NCBI GenBank assembly: GCA_030652035.1
Contig: JAUSBJ010000025.1
Location: forward strand, 1 to 63,663
Origin: Sulfurimicrobium sp.
GTDB taxonomy: Bacteria > Pseudomonadota > Gammaproteobacteria > Burkholderiales > Sulfuricellaceae
Length of the DNA: 63,663 nt
Direction of reading: 5' to 3'
The stretch's first letter is position 1; every line of letters begins with the position of its first letter. This document shows positions 25,014 through 36,219 of the stretch, piece by piece. The position numbers and the translations under genes were made by a program. The notes beneath the pieces were generated by a model. The model was not told where the DNA came from. It searched no databases and worked only from the letters and a program-made list of their open reading frames with translations.

Positions 25014-26165
25014 CCCAGGCTTCTCCCGCCGCATGCCGCCCGCGACCATCTTGTATTCAAACAAGCGGCATTCCAGCGGGCCGTTGAACAGCGGAATGCG
25101 CCTTGATGCTGAAAGCCGGATCAGCTTTGCCAGCCGGAAGTCGGCGGTGAAGAAATAGGCGCGCCAGCCGGTGAATTTCTGCTTCAAGGCGTGCCCCAGT
25201 TCCGGGTACATGGCCGCCAGTTCCTCCTGTTCACCGATTCTCACGCCGTAGGGCGGGTTGGTGACCAGTACGCCTTGCGGCTCAGGGGCGGGCGCTTCCA
25301 GCACGTTGCATTGCTTGAGCTGTACGGCTTCAAGCAGACCAGCGGTTTCAAGGTTTTCGCGCGCCACTTTCAAAACGTCACCGAATAAATCGCTGCCGTA
25401 AATGTGGCAGAACTGCACCGGCTTCTGCCGCGCCTTGGCCTGCCGGCACAGATTTTCCCAAGCCCGGGCGTCAAACTGGCGCAGTTTGGTAAAGGCGAAT
25501 TCACGTCCGAGGCCAGGGGCGATATCGAGCGCCATTTGCGCGGCCTCCATGAGGAAAGTGCCGCTGCCGCACATCGGATCGAGCAAGACTTCGCCCGGCT
25601 TCCAGCCGGCCAGGTGCAAGATGCCTGCGGCCAGATTCTCGCGCAATGGCGCTTCCACGGACGATCGACGCAGGCCGCGTTTGAACAGCGCCGGACCGGA
25701 AGTGTCGAGGTAGAGCGCAAAGTTTTCTTCCTCGAGGAAGGCATGGATGCGCAGGTCCGGATCATGGGTGTCCACGCTTGGCCGTTCGCCGGTCTGGTCG
25801 CGGAACTTGTCGCAAACCGCATCCTTGATTTTGAGGGTGATGAAATCCAGGCTTTGCAAAGGGCAGCGTTTGGCGCTGACCTTGACCATGATGGTGCGCG
25901 AGTGGTCGAACCAGTCCTGCCAGGGCAGGGCATAAGCGGCCTTGTAAATATCTTCTTCGCGGCGGTAGCGTCCACTGCCCACGCGCCACAGGATGCGGCT
26001 GGCAATACGGCTTTCAAGATTGGCGCGGTAGCACAGTTCGAAGGGGCCGCTGAATCCGGCGCCGCCATCGGTCGCTTGCAGGCTTGATGCACCCAGGACT
26101 TCCAGCTCGGCGACAAGCGCGCTTTCCAGTCCGCGCGGGCAGGGGGCAAAAAAATGTTCAGACAT
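25011..26165 (-). CDS. rlmL: RlmL-type 23S rRNA (guanine-N2) methyltransferase
   Basis: This 384-residue protein has a THUMP domain (about 45-160, with LQSLDFITLKIKDAVCDKF) and a UPF0020 Rossmann methylase with DPMCGSGTFLMEAA and the catalytic NPPYG motif. It matches the N-terminal half of E. coli RlmKL, which methylates G2445 of 23S rRNA. The RlmK half is not fused here, as is common in Betaproteobacteria. It is monocistronic and convergent with pilU. Confidence 0.85.
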   Translation of the reverse strand: MSEHFFAPCPRGLESALVAELEVLGASSLQATDGGAGFSGPFELCYRANLESRIASRILWRVGSGRYRREEDIYKAAYALPWQDWFDHSRTIMVKVSAKRCPLQSLDFITLKIKDAVCDKFRDQTGERPSVDTHDPDLRIHAFLEEENFALYLDTSGPALFKRGLRRSSVEAPLRENLAAGILHLAGWKPGEVLLDPMCGSGTFLMEAAQMALDIAPGLGREFAFTKLRQFDARAWENLCRQAKARQKPVQFCHIYGSDLFGDVLKVARENLETAGLLEAVQLKQCNVLEAPAPEPQGVLVTNPPYGVRIGEQEELAAMYPELGHALKQKFTGWRAYFFTADFRLAKLIRLSASRRIPLFNGPLECRLFEYKMVAGGMRREKPG

Positions 26166-26210
26166 GATGCGAAAATCTGGTGATGAGGGAAGCAGGAATA
26201 TACACTATTC

Positions 26211-26268
26211 AGCTATCAGCTGGAGGCTGGCCGACTGCTGACTGCTGACTGCTGACTGCTGAAGGCTA
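26211..26268. repeat. Heptanucleotide tandem repeat (GACTGCT) and GCTATCAGC word
   Basis: At least four consecutive GACTGCT units lie at about 26233-26262, just before the acyl-CoA ligase ATG, preceded by GCTATCAGCTGG. The words match those in the hairpin at 24961-25013. It probably belongs to the same family of short intergenic repeats and could vary in copy number. Confidence 0.5.
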
Positions 26269-26274
26269 TATACC

Positions 26275-27924
26275 ATGACCAACCTTGCCCAATTGCTTGC
26301 CCAGCATCTCGCGACGCCGGAGAAAATCCTCTATAGCCAGTTCGAGGATGGCGTTTGGCGCGATTACTCGGTGGCCGAGGTGGCCGGCCTGGCCGCGCGC
26401 TGGCAGCAGGCGCTGCGCCGCGAGGGGCTGCTGGCTGGCGACCGGGTGGCCTTGTGCCTGAAGAACGGGGTGAACTGGGTGACACTGGATCTGGCTGCCC
26501 TTGGGCTGGGACTGGTGGTGGTGCCGCTGTATCTGGAGGATAACGCGGAAAACATGGCCTGGTGTCTGCGCGATTCCGGGGCACGTCTGCTGGTGCTGGA
26601 GAATGCGCGCCAGTGCCTTGCGCTGCAGGCATGTGAAGCCGATCTGCCGCCGCTGGTCTGCGTGCAGGATGGGGCGGCTGGCGGCGTTGCGCTGGCAATC
26701 TGGCTGCCTCCTTCCGCTATGGCGGAATTCGAGATTCAATCCCTTGCGCCGGACGCGCTGGCCACCATTGTTTACACTTCCGGCACCACCGGTCGCCCCA
26801 AGGGGGTCATGCTCTCCCACGGCAATATCCTGGCCAATGTCTTGGCCTCAAGCGAAGTGGTGAACCTGCATGGCGAAGATAGCCTGCTTTCGCTGCTGCC
26901 CCTGTCGCATATGTTCGAACGAACCTGCGGCTATTATCTGCCGCTGGCTGCCGGCATCAAGGTGGCCTACGCCCGCGGCATCCAGCAGGTCGGCGAGGAT
27001 CTTGCCCATCACCGGCCCACGGTGATGATTGCGGTGCCACGGGTATTCGAGCGCTTTCTTGCGCGGATGGAAAAAGTTCTGTCCGAATCGTTCATCAAAT
27101 ACGCCTTGTTCCGCCTGACGATTCACCTTGGATGGCGCCGTTTCCAGGGCCGGGCAAGCGCGCCGGAAAAATGGCTTTACGTCCTGTTGCAACGCATCGT
27201 GGCTGCGCCGATTCTTGCGCGTCTGGGAGGGCGTCTGGCCCTTGCAGTGGCGGGCGGGGCCAAGGTGGAGCTTCGCATCTCTCGCACTTTTATCGGTCTT
27301 GGGCTCAACCTGATTCAGGGGTACGGATTGACCGAGGCGGCGCCGGTGGTGGCGGCGAATCGGGCGTGGGACAATGATCCAGAGACCGTCGGCGCGCCGC
27401 TGGCGCAGGTCGAAACCCGTATCAACGCAGCGGGCGAACTGCTGGTGCGCGGCCCCTCGGTGATGCTGGGCTACTGGAACAACCCGGAGGCAAGCGCAAA
27501 AGTGCTGGATGCCGATGGCTGGCTCAATACCGGCGATCTGGCTGGGATGAAAAACGGCAAAATCATGATCGGGGGGCGCAGCAAGGATATTCTGGTGCTT
27601 TCCAATGGCGAGAAAGCTTCGCCCCAGGATGTGGAAATCGCCATCCTTGATGATCCATTGTTTGAGCAGGTCATGCTGGTCGGTGAGGGCAAGCCCTTTT
27701 TTTCTCTCTTGGCGGTTACTCAGGAACCGGATGAGAAAGCGCTTGTCCGCCGCGCCAATGCACAGTTGAAAGCTTTTCCCCGCTATGTGAGGATCCGCCG
27801 TGTAATCTCCATCAGCGAAGCGTGGACGGTCGAGAACGGGCTCCTCACGCCAACCCAGAAAGTCAAACGCAGGGCGGTGGAGGAACGCTATGCGCAGCGC
27901 ATCAAGCAGCTTTATCTGCGCTGA
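26275..27924 (+). CDS. Long-chain acyl-CoA synthetase/AMP-dependent ligase
   Basis: This 549-residue ANL-superfamily enzyme has the ATP/AMP motif YTSGTTGRPKGVMLSHGN, SLLPLSHMFERTCGYY, QGYGLTEAAPVVAANR and GWLNTGDLA. It is closest to the long-chain fatty-acid ligases of the FadD15/AMP-forming type. It activates a fatty acid to acyl-CoA via an acyl-adenylate. The substrate chain length cannot be read from sequence. A GACTGCT heptamer repeat sits directly in its upstream region. Confidence 0.85.
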   Translation: MTNLAQLLAQHLATPEKILYSQFEDGVWRDYSVAEVAGLAARWQQALRREGLLAGDRVALCLKNGVNWVTLDLAALGLGLVVVPLYLEDNAENMAWCLRDSGARLLVLENARQCLALQACEADLPPLVCVQDGAAGGVALAIWLPPSAMAEFEIQSLAPDALATIVYTSGTTGRPKGVMLSHGNILANVLASSEVVNLHGEDSLLSLLPLSHMFERTCGYYLPLAAGIKVAYARGIQQVGEDLAHHRPTVMIAVPRVFERFLARMEKVLSESFIKYALFRLTIHLGWRRFQGRASAPEKWLYVLLQRIVAAPILARLGGRLALAVAGGAKVELRISRTFIGLGLNLIQGYGLTEAAPVVAANRAWDNDPETVGAPLAQVETRINAAGELLVRGPSVMLGYWNNPEASAKVLDADGWLNTGDLAGMKNGKIMIGGRSKDILVLSNGEKASPQDVEIAILDDPLFEQVMLVGEGKPFFSLLAVTQEPDEKALVRRANAQLKAFPRYVRIRRVISISEAWTVENGLLTPTQKVKRRAVEERYAQRIKQLYLR

Positions 27925-27971
27925 ATGCAGGGTATGATCTTCTTTATTGTTGACTCATCATAAGCCGACCC

Positions 27972-29522
27972 ATGAATTCGCCACGTATCCTGATTGTTGA
28001 AGATGATCCCCTGATGGCCCAGGAGCTCCAGTTACGCCTGGAAATGCTGAATTATGGCGTGGCAGGGATCGTAGCCAGCGGGGAGGAAAGCCAGTTGCAG
28101 GTGGCTGTTCTCAAGCCGGACCTGATCCTCATGGATGTCGTGCTGTATGGCGCCATGGACGGCATCGAAGCGGCGCGCCAGATCCACCTCAAACACGATG
28201 TTCCAGTGGTGTTCCTGACGGCCTATTCGGATAAGGATTTGCTCAAACGAGCCAAGAGTATAGGGCCGCTGGCTTATCTGGTTAAGCCATTGAAGGAGAA
28301 GGAATTGCAGCTCACTATTGAGCTTGCCTTGTCGCAGCACCGAATGGAAACCCATTCACGCCAGGCCCGGATCGAACTGGAGCGTCGCGTGGCGGAACGC
28401 ACCGCCGAATTGGAAATCGCCAATCAGCGCTTGCAGCAGGAAATGGCGCAACGAGAAGAAACGGCGAAGGCGTTGCTGGAAAGAGAAACGAGTTACCGTA
28501 TCCTGTTCGAGGAAGCGCCTGTCGGAATCGTCACTGCCAATGCGGGGAAACGCTTTACCTCGGCGAACCCGGCTTTCTGCCGGATGCTGGGCTATACTGA
28601 GGACGAGTTGCTCGAGAAGACTTTTCTCGAGATCACTTGCCCGGATGACAGAAGCGAAAATGATCTTCTGACGGAGCAGGCGTTGCGCGGCGAAATCCAC
28701 AGTTATCGCCTGAACAAGCGCTACGTGAAGAAAAATGGCGAAATCCTGTGGGTGACACTGAGCAGCAGCCTGATACGTGACAATGCGGGGCATTTCGTCG
28801 GTTTCCTGGCGGTGGTTGAGGATGTCACCGCCCTGAAACAGGCCGAAGCCCTGCGTCTGGAGCAGGAAGCAGCCCAGCGCCGCGCTCTGGTGCGCGAGGT
28901 GCATCACCGCATCAAGAATAATTTACAGGGCATGACGGGTCTGCTGCGCCAGCAGATGGAGTCGCATCCGGAGGTGCGCAGTATTCTGGAAGAGGTCATC
29001 AGCCAGGTTAATTCGATTACCCTGGTTTACGGCTTGCAGAGCAAAGGCGCGTCCCAGCAGTTGGTGCTGACCGAGGTGCTGGAGGCAATCGGGCGCGCTG
29101 CTGGCGAGATCGTGGGCGGCGGCAACGCGCCACAATTCGAGTTTCGTCTGGATGTGCCGCTCCTGGTGCGGGTTGACGAAGGCGTTCCGCTGGCGCTGGT
29201 GCTGAATGAACTGATCCTCAATGCGTTCAAGCACCGTAGTACTGATCCGACATGCCCGGTACGGATTGTCCTGTCGGGCGGAGTGGAGGGCGCAGTGGTT
29301 GAGATCTTCAATCCAGGCCTGCTGGGCAAGGATTTCAGATTCGATACCGGACACTGTCTGGGTACCGGACTGGATCTGGTCAAGGCGCTTTTGCCGGCTC
29401 GGGGTGCGCGACTGGAAATATTTGCTGAGAACGGACTTGTGCATGCCAGGCTGACGCTGAGTACCCCGGTGGTTTCGAGCCTGGATGGCGAGCGTAATGT
29501 CAATGCCTCTGGCAGTTCTTGA
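27972..29522 (+). CDS. Soluble REC-PAS-histidine kinase (HisKA_2 type)
   Basis: This 516-residue protein has a receiver domain (about 4-120, phospho-Asp in DLILMDVVLYG), a coiled linker (about 125-170), a PAS domain with PAC (about 175-292, RILFEEAPVGIVTANAGKRF) and a HisKA_2 dimerisation segment with EVHHRIKNNLQGM (His about 309). A divergent HATPase follows (about 390-500, NELILNAFKH). There is no membrane segment, so it senses a cytoplasmic signal. HisKA_2 kinases commonly pair with ANTAR response regulators, and one follows 26 bp downstream (compare EutW/EutV). Confidence 0.9.
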   Translation: MNSPRILIVEDDPLMAQELQLRLEMLNYGVAGIVASGEESQLQVAVLKPDLILMDVVLYGAMDGIEAARQIHLKHDVPVVFLTAYSDKDLLKRAKSIGPLAYLVKPLKEKELQLTIELALSQHRMETHSRQARIELERRVAERTAELEIANQRLQQEMAQREETAKALLERETSYRILFEEAPVGIVTANAGKRFTSANPAFCRMLGYTEDELLEKTFLEITCPDDRSENDLLTEQALRGEIHSYRLNKRYVKKNGEILWVTLSSSLIRDNAGHFVGFLAVVEDVTALKQAEALRLEQEAAQRRALVREVHHRIKNNLQGMTGLLRQQMESHPEVRSILEEVISQVNSITLVYGLQSKGASQQLVLTEVLEAIGRAAGEIVGGGNAPQFEFRLDVPLLVRVDEGVPLALVLNELILNAFKHRSTDPTCPVRIVLSGGVEGAVVEIFNPGLLGKDFRFDTGHCLGTGLDLVKALLPARGARLEIFAENGLVHARLTLSTPVVSSLDGERNVNASGSS

Positions 29523-29548
29523 TGGCAGGGGAAAGAGAGCACTGAAAA

Positions 29549-30124
29549 ATGGAACCAATTTCCATCCTGGTCGTGGATGACGACCGCCTGATCCTGTTCA
29601 CGCTTGCCAAAGGCCTGCGTGACGCGGGTTTTACCGTGATCGAGGCTGGCAGCGGCGAGCAGGCGCTCGAAATGTGCGCTGATTTTGTGCCGGATCTGGC
29701 CATTCTGGATATGCGCATGCCCGGCTTGTCAGGCCTGGATGTGGCGCGCTGGTTGAGGGAAAATAATGGTGCTCCATTTATTTTTCTTTCCGCCTACGAC
29801 GATCATGAAACCGTGCAACAAGCAGTGGCAGCGGGCGCGCTGGGTTATCTGGTCAAACCGGTTGATGTGCCGCATGTTTTGCCCACACTGCACGCCGCGC
29901 TGGCTCGGGCACGGGAGTTGCACGCCATGAAGCAGAACGAGCTGCACCTTCAGCATGCGCTGAATAGCAGCCGCGATATCAGTGTCGCCATTGGCATGCT
30001 CATGGAGCGTTATGATTACGGTCAGCAGGAAGCCTTCGAAAAGCTCCGCCGCTCGGCGCGCGATCAGCGCCGCAAGGCCGGAGAAGTGGCCAGTGACATT
30101 ATCAATGGCATGGAGTTCTTGTAA
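29549..30124 (+). CDS. ANTAR-domain response regulator (RNA-binding antiterminator)
   Basis: This 191-residue protein has a REC domain (about 4-120) with the DD pair VVDDDR, phospho-Asp in LAILDMRMPG and Lys in YLVKPVD. A helical linker leads to an ANTAR domain (about 130-188), ISVAIGMLMERYDYGQQEAF. Phosphorylated ANTAR proteins dimerise and bind paired RNA hairpins to prevent termination. The kinase is encoded directly upstream. I found no twin-hairpin target in the immediate flanks, so its targets are probably elsewhere. Confidence 0.92.
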   Translation: MEPISILVVDDDRLILFTLAKGLRDAGFTVIEAGSGEQALEMCADFVPDLAILDMRMPGLSGLDVARWLRENNGAPFIFLSAYDDHETVQQAVAAGALGYLVKPVDVPHVLPTLHAALARARELHAMKQNELHLQHALNSSRDISVAIGMLMERYDYGQQEAFEKLRRSARDQRRKAGEVASDIINGMEFL

Positions 30125-30172
30125 CCGGTGTCATCCCGATGTGCCGGGTTGAACTCAACAACCTTTCGCGAG

Positions 30173-30583
30173 TTAAAACGGCTTCACGACGGCCAGGATC
30201 ACCACCGCGCTCAGTATCAGTACCGGCAGTTCGTTGAACCAGCGGTAGAAGATATGGCTGCGGCGATTGCGCTGCCGGGCAAAATCCTCCACCAGTTTGC
30301 CGCAATAGAGATGGAAAATGATCAGAACGCCCACCAGCGCCAACTTGGCATGCAGCCAGCCGCCACTGAAACCGTAACCCAGCCAGAGCCAGGTGCCGAA
30401 TGCCAACGCCAGAATGGCCAGAGGGGTCATGAAGCGGTATAGCTTGCGCTCCATCAGCGCCAGGCGTTCCGCTGTCGCAGCATCCACGTCCATGGCGTGA
30501 TTCACAAAGAGCCTGGGCAGATAGAACAGCCCGGCAAACCAGGAAACAATAAAAATGATGTGGAAGGCTTTGATCCAGAGCAT
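30173..30583 (-). CDS. hemJ: HemJ-type protoporphyrinogen IX oxidase (CopD family)
   Basis: This 136-residue four-helix membrane protein has conserved His in WIKAFHIIFIVSWFAGLFYL and LVGVLIIFH, plus FRW-type loops (HIFYRWFNELPVL). HemJ oxidises protoporphyrinogen IX in haem synthesis in many Proteobacteria lacking HemG/HemY. It stands alone, convergent with the ANTAR gene and divergent from a TlpA-like gene. Confidence 0.85.
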   Translation of the reverse strand: MLWIKAFHIIFIVSWFAGLFYLPRLFVNHAMDVDAATAERLALMERKLYRFMTPLAILALAFGTWLWLGYGFSGGWLHAKLALVGVLIIFHLYCGKLVEDFARQRNRRSHIFYRWFNELPVLILSAVVILAVVKPF

Positions 30584-30671
30584 GGGGTCATGAGTTATGC
30601 ATTAAGATGGTTATGGATTATACGCCCTGACGATTCCCGTAATGCAATCTGAGCATATTTGACCCAATATT

Positions 30672-31211
30672 ATGAGTTTGAAAAACCTGAGTGCCTTTTT
30701 GAGGGCAAGAAAGTGGCGTCCTGATGTCTGGACGGTATTGCTGCTTTGCGCAATCGTGTATGTGTGGTTTCGTCCGCCTGCCTGGGTCAGCGACCTTAAT
30801 CAATCCGCACCCGAACTTCAGGTGCAGTTGCTGGACGGACGCGAGGTGAGTCTGAGGCAGTTGCGCGGCAAGGTCGTGCTGGTGAATTTCTGGGCGACCT
30901 GGTGTCCTTATTGCCGCCATGAAATGCCGGCGATGGAAGAGTTCTACCAGGATTATCGTGCTCAGGGATTTGAAATTCTGGCCTTGAGCCAGGATGAGGA
31001 TGCAACCACAGTCGTTGATTTCATGGCCAGGGAGAAGTACCGCTTTCCCGTGGCGATGGCGGATGCATCCAGTGCTGCGGCACTTGGCGGGGTGAGCCGT
31101 CTGCCGACATCCTTCGTGATCGACAAGCGGGGCGTGGTGCGCCACAAGGTCAGCGGCCAGGTCCACTATGCGCGGCTCAAGGGGTTGATTGAGCCCTTGC
31201 TGGCAGAATAG
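30672..31211 (+). CDS. TlpA-like membrane-anchored thiol-disulfide oxidoreductase
   Basis: This 179-residue protein has an N-terminal anchor (about 19-36, VWTVLLLCAIVYVWF) and a periplasmic thioredoxin fold with the active site FWATWCPYCRHEMP and cis-Pro LPTSFVIDKRG. It fits the protein-disulfide reductases (ScsD/TlpA type) that serve periplasmic redox or cytochrome maturation. It is convergent with the DinB-like gene. A second TlpA-like protein is encoded 550 bp away on the other strand. Confidence 0.88.
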   Translation: MSLKNLSAFLRARKWRPDVWTVLLLCAIVYVWFRPPAWVSDLNQSAPELQVQLLDGREVSLRQLRGKVVLVNFWATWCPYCRHEMPAMEEFYQDYRAQGFEILALSQDEDATTVVDFMAREKYRFPVAMADASSAAALGGVSRLPTSFVIDKRGVVRHKVSGQVHYARLKGLIEPLLAE

Positions 31212-31223
31212 ACGGCTAGAGTT

Positions 31224-31759
31224 CTAGGGCTTATTGCTCGAGCGCAGATTCTCCAGGCTTTTTTCCATTTCACGTTTGTAGAAAAGATAGTCCATCTCCG
31301 GGGGCGGGGCGCCGAGACGTACAATGACGCTGGTGACTTGGCCGCGCAGGTGGGCGGCATGGGTCATGACGTGGGTGAGCGCATCGCGGACCCAGATTTG
31401 CCGCGGCTGCCCCTGCGCATCGATATAGTCTACCGGTTCCTCGAAGAAGCTTTCAGGCTGGGATTCCAGCCAGCGCTGCGCTTCGCGGAATTCATGACGG
31501 AGGGCGTTCTTGAGTTCCTTCCAGTCGGCCACGTAGAGTTCTTCCCTGCCGGTGTCCTGGCTGTCGCCCTTGAGGCGGGTCATCCAGTTGCGTGTCGCCA
31601 CCAGGATATGGTTCAGGGTCTTGTGGATATTTTCGAACATCATGCCCTGGTTGCCCTGGCGTGCTGCTTCGTCGAGTGCGTCCACGGCCGCGAACAAGGC
31701 GTCGTTGGCCCAGTGCTGATAATCGGCCTGGTAAACGAAATGTTTTTTCAGCGTGGTCA

Positions 31760-31763
<4 letters not shown>
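31224..31763 (-). CDS. DinB/YfiT-like four-helix metalloprotein
   Basis: This 179-residue protein has a DinB-fold helical bundle with a probable metal triad: His in NIHKTLNHILVATRNW and the pair in HVMTHAAHLRGQV. Members are thiol-dependent transferases or proteins of unknown role; this is not DNA polymerase IV. Its 5' end overlaps the 3' end of the TlpA-like gene by 4 bp, so it is the last gene of an amgK-murU-tlpA-dinB-like minus-strand run. That makes a redox- or thiol-related job plausible. Confidence 0.75.
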
Positions 31764-33929
<2,166 letters not shown>

Positions 33930-34002
33930 TTGTTTGTCCGTCTGATTGCTTAATTCATGAAATTGTGCGATTTTAGCACCTCTTCGAAGCACACCAATAA
34001 TA
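33930..34002. promoter_or_regulatory. Divergent promoter region amgK/lptD
   Basis: This 73-bp AT-richer gap separates the two start codons and must hold promoters for both directions. No single clear -35/-10 pair stands out by eye. Confidence 0.4.
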
Positions 34003-36219
34003 ATGCGCGCGCGCCTCCCTATTACTGCCATTGTCCTGCTGACCGTGCCTGCTGCACTTCATGCCGAAGAAGGTGCGCTCGAATTACGTCAGCAAACCAC
34101 GCTTATTTCAAGCTTTCCGGAAGATGAACAGACGCCGATCTTTCTAGATGCCGACCGCATGTCGGGTCATCAGGATGTAGAGATCGAAGCTGAGGGCGAG
34201 GTTGAGTTGCGCAAGCGGGGGCAGGTGGTGAATGCCGATCGCCTCATCTATCGTCAGGCGGGAGAAGAGGTCCATGCCTTGGGCAATGTGCGTATCGAGC
34301 AACAGAATTCCGTAGTCACAGGGCCGGAACTCAGAATGAAGCTGGATACGTATCAGGGTTACATGCGCCAGCCGGCATATCAAATGAAACAGCCCGATGC
34401 GCACGGGACGGCCGAGAACCTGGAGTTTGCCGGGGCAAACAAGTACAGCATGACGGATGGAACCTATACCACCTGCAGCGAGGGTAACGATGACTGGTTC
34501 CTGCGCAGCGGTTCAATGGAACTGGACCGTACCGTCCAGGTAGGAACGGCCCAACATGCCAGCGTGGTTTTCAAGGGCGTGCCTATCCTCTATGCGCCGT
34601 GGCTGCAATTCCCACTCAATAACCAGCGCAAATCAGGTTTCCTGCCGCCCACTTTTGGCAGTACCGGCAAAAGTGGCGCCATGCTCGCCCTCCCTTATTA
34701 CTGGAATATCGCGCCCGAGCGGGATGCCACGCTCACGCCGCGGATACTGAGCAAGCGCGGACTTCAACTGAATGGCGAATACCGTTATCTGGATCAGTCA
34801 TATACAGGTAAAACCAATATCGAATTTCTGCCCAATGACAGCCTGACCGGCACCAACCGCTACAATCTGTTGCTTAACCACAGGCAGGCACTGGGTTCGG
34901 GCTGGTCGGGTGGGCTGAATATGCAGAAAGTATCGGACGATAATTATTTCCGCGATCTCAATACCACGGTCGCCACGACGTCCCAGGTTCACCTGCCGCG
35001 CGAGGGTACGCTGGCTTACAATGGCTATGGCCTGAGCTTCCTGACTCGGGTGCAGAGCTTCCAGACCCTGCAGGACCCTCTGGCGCCCATCACGCCGCCA
35101 TACAGCCGACGACCGCAGTTTCTGCTCAATGGCGTATGGCGAAATTTTCCCGCAGTGGATCTGGGCCTGACCAGCGAGTGGACCGATTTCCGTCACCCCA
35201 CGCTGTTGAATGGCAAGCGCTTCTCCATCTATCCCAGCATCAGCTTGCCCTTGAATCAGAGCTTTGCCTTTGTGACGCCCAAGATCGGGATACACCATAC
35301 CCGCTATGCGCTGTCGGAGAATAATCCGGGCGAGGTGCCGGACATGACCCGCACCCTGCCGATTTTCAGCCTCGATAGCGGCGTTTTCATGGAGCGCGAA
35401 TGGCAGATGCGCGGCAAAGAATACCTACAAACGCTGGAGCCGCGGCTGTATTATCTTTACATTCCCTACCAGGACCAGAGCCGGCTACCCAATTTCGACT
35501 CGGCGCTGGCGGATTTCAGTTATGCGCAGATATTTTCTGAAAACCAGTTCGTCGGGAGCGACCGGGTCAACGATGCAAATCAGTTGACGGCCGCCCTGAC
35601 TTCCCGCCTGCTTGATCCGGGCACTGGCCAGGAATGGCTGCGCGCAACCATCGGCCAGCGCTATTATTTCAAGGAGCAGCAGGTAGTGCTGCCGGGCGGG
35701 GTTGCCCGTAGCGACAAATCATCCGATATCCTGGCGGCATTCAGCGGCCGGGTCGCGCCAGCCTGGAACGTGGATGCCGGGGTGCAGTACAACACCAGCC
35801 GGCAGCAGTTCCAGAAGACTGGTGTTGGCGTGCGCTACCAGCCAGAAGTGGGAAAAGTGCTGAATATGGGCTATCGCTTTACCCGCGATGCGCTGAAACA
35901 GGTGGATATTTCTTCCCAATGGCCAATCACTGGCCGCTGGCAGGGGATGGGGCGCTTCAACTATTCTTTCCTTGATAACAGGCTTCTGGAGGGACTGGCC
36001 GGGCTTGAATATAATGGCGGTTGCTGGGCTGCGCGTATGGTGGTGCATCAGTTTGCCACCACGACTGCGGATACGAGCAGTTCGATTTTCTTCCAGCTCG
36101 AACTTTTCGGCATGGGCAGAATCGGATCCAATCCGCTGGATATTCTGAAACGGAACATTTCCGGGTTTTCTCCGACTCATCAACTCTCTTCACCGGCTAC
36201 AACTTATGAACAGTATTAG
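34003..36219 (+). CDS. lptD: LPS-assembly outer-membrane protein LptD
   Basis: This 738-residue protein has a signal peptide (about 1-21, LPITAIVLLTVPAALHA), a periplasmic OstA/jellyroll domain (about 45-180, IFLDADRMSGHQDVEIEAEG) and a long beta-barrel to the C-terminus. Cys appears in TYTTCSEGNDDWF and in the barrel at NGGCWAARMV, available for the interdomain disulfides typical of LptD. It inserts LPS into the outer leaflet with LptE. Its last codons overlap surA by 14 bp, coupling it with its own chaperone. Confidence 0.96.
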   Translation: MRARLPITAIVLLTVPAALHAEEGALELRQQTTLISSFPEDEQTPIFLDADRMSGHQDVEIEAEGEVELRKRGQVVNADRLIYRQAGEEVHALGNVRIEQQNSVVTGPELRMKLDTYQGYMRQPAYQMKQPDAHGTAENLEFAGANKYSMTDGTYTTCSEGNDDWFLRSGSMELDRTVQVGTAQHASVVFKGVPILYAPWLQFPLNNQRKSGFLPPTFGSTGKSGAMLALPYYWNIAPERDATLTPRILSKRGLQLNGEYRYLDQSYTGKTNIEFLPNDSLTGTNRYNLLLNHRQALGSGWSGGLNMQKVSDDNYFRDLNTTVATTSQVHLPREGTLAYNGYGLSFLTRVQSFQTLQDPLAPITPPYSRRPQFLLNGVWRNFPAVDLGLTSEWTDFRHPTLLNGKRFSIYPSISLPLNQSFAFVTPKIGIHHTRYALSENNPGEVPDMTRTLPIFSLDSGVFMEREWQMRGKEYLQTLEPRLYYLYIPYQDQSRLPNFDSALADFSYAQIFSENQFVGSDRVNDANQLTAALTSRLLDPGTGQEWLRATIGQRYYFKEQQVVLPGGVARSDKSSDILAAFSGRVAPAWNVDAGVQYNTSRQQFQKTGVGVRYQPEVGKVLNMGYRFTRDALKQVDISSQWPITGRWQGMGRFNYSFLDNRLLEGLAGLEYNGGCWAARMVVHQFATTTADTSSSIFFQLELFGMGRIGSNPLDILKRNISGFSPTHQLSSPATTYEQY

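Noticed and set aside
26233..26262. CRISPR-like array
   Set aside because: The units are 7-bp contiguous repeats with no spacers and no cas genes nearby.
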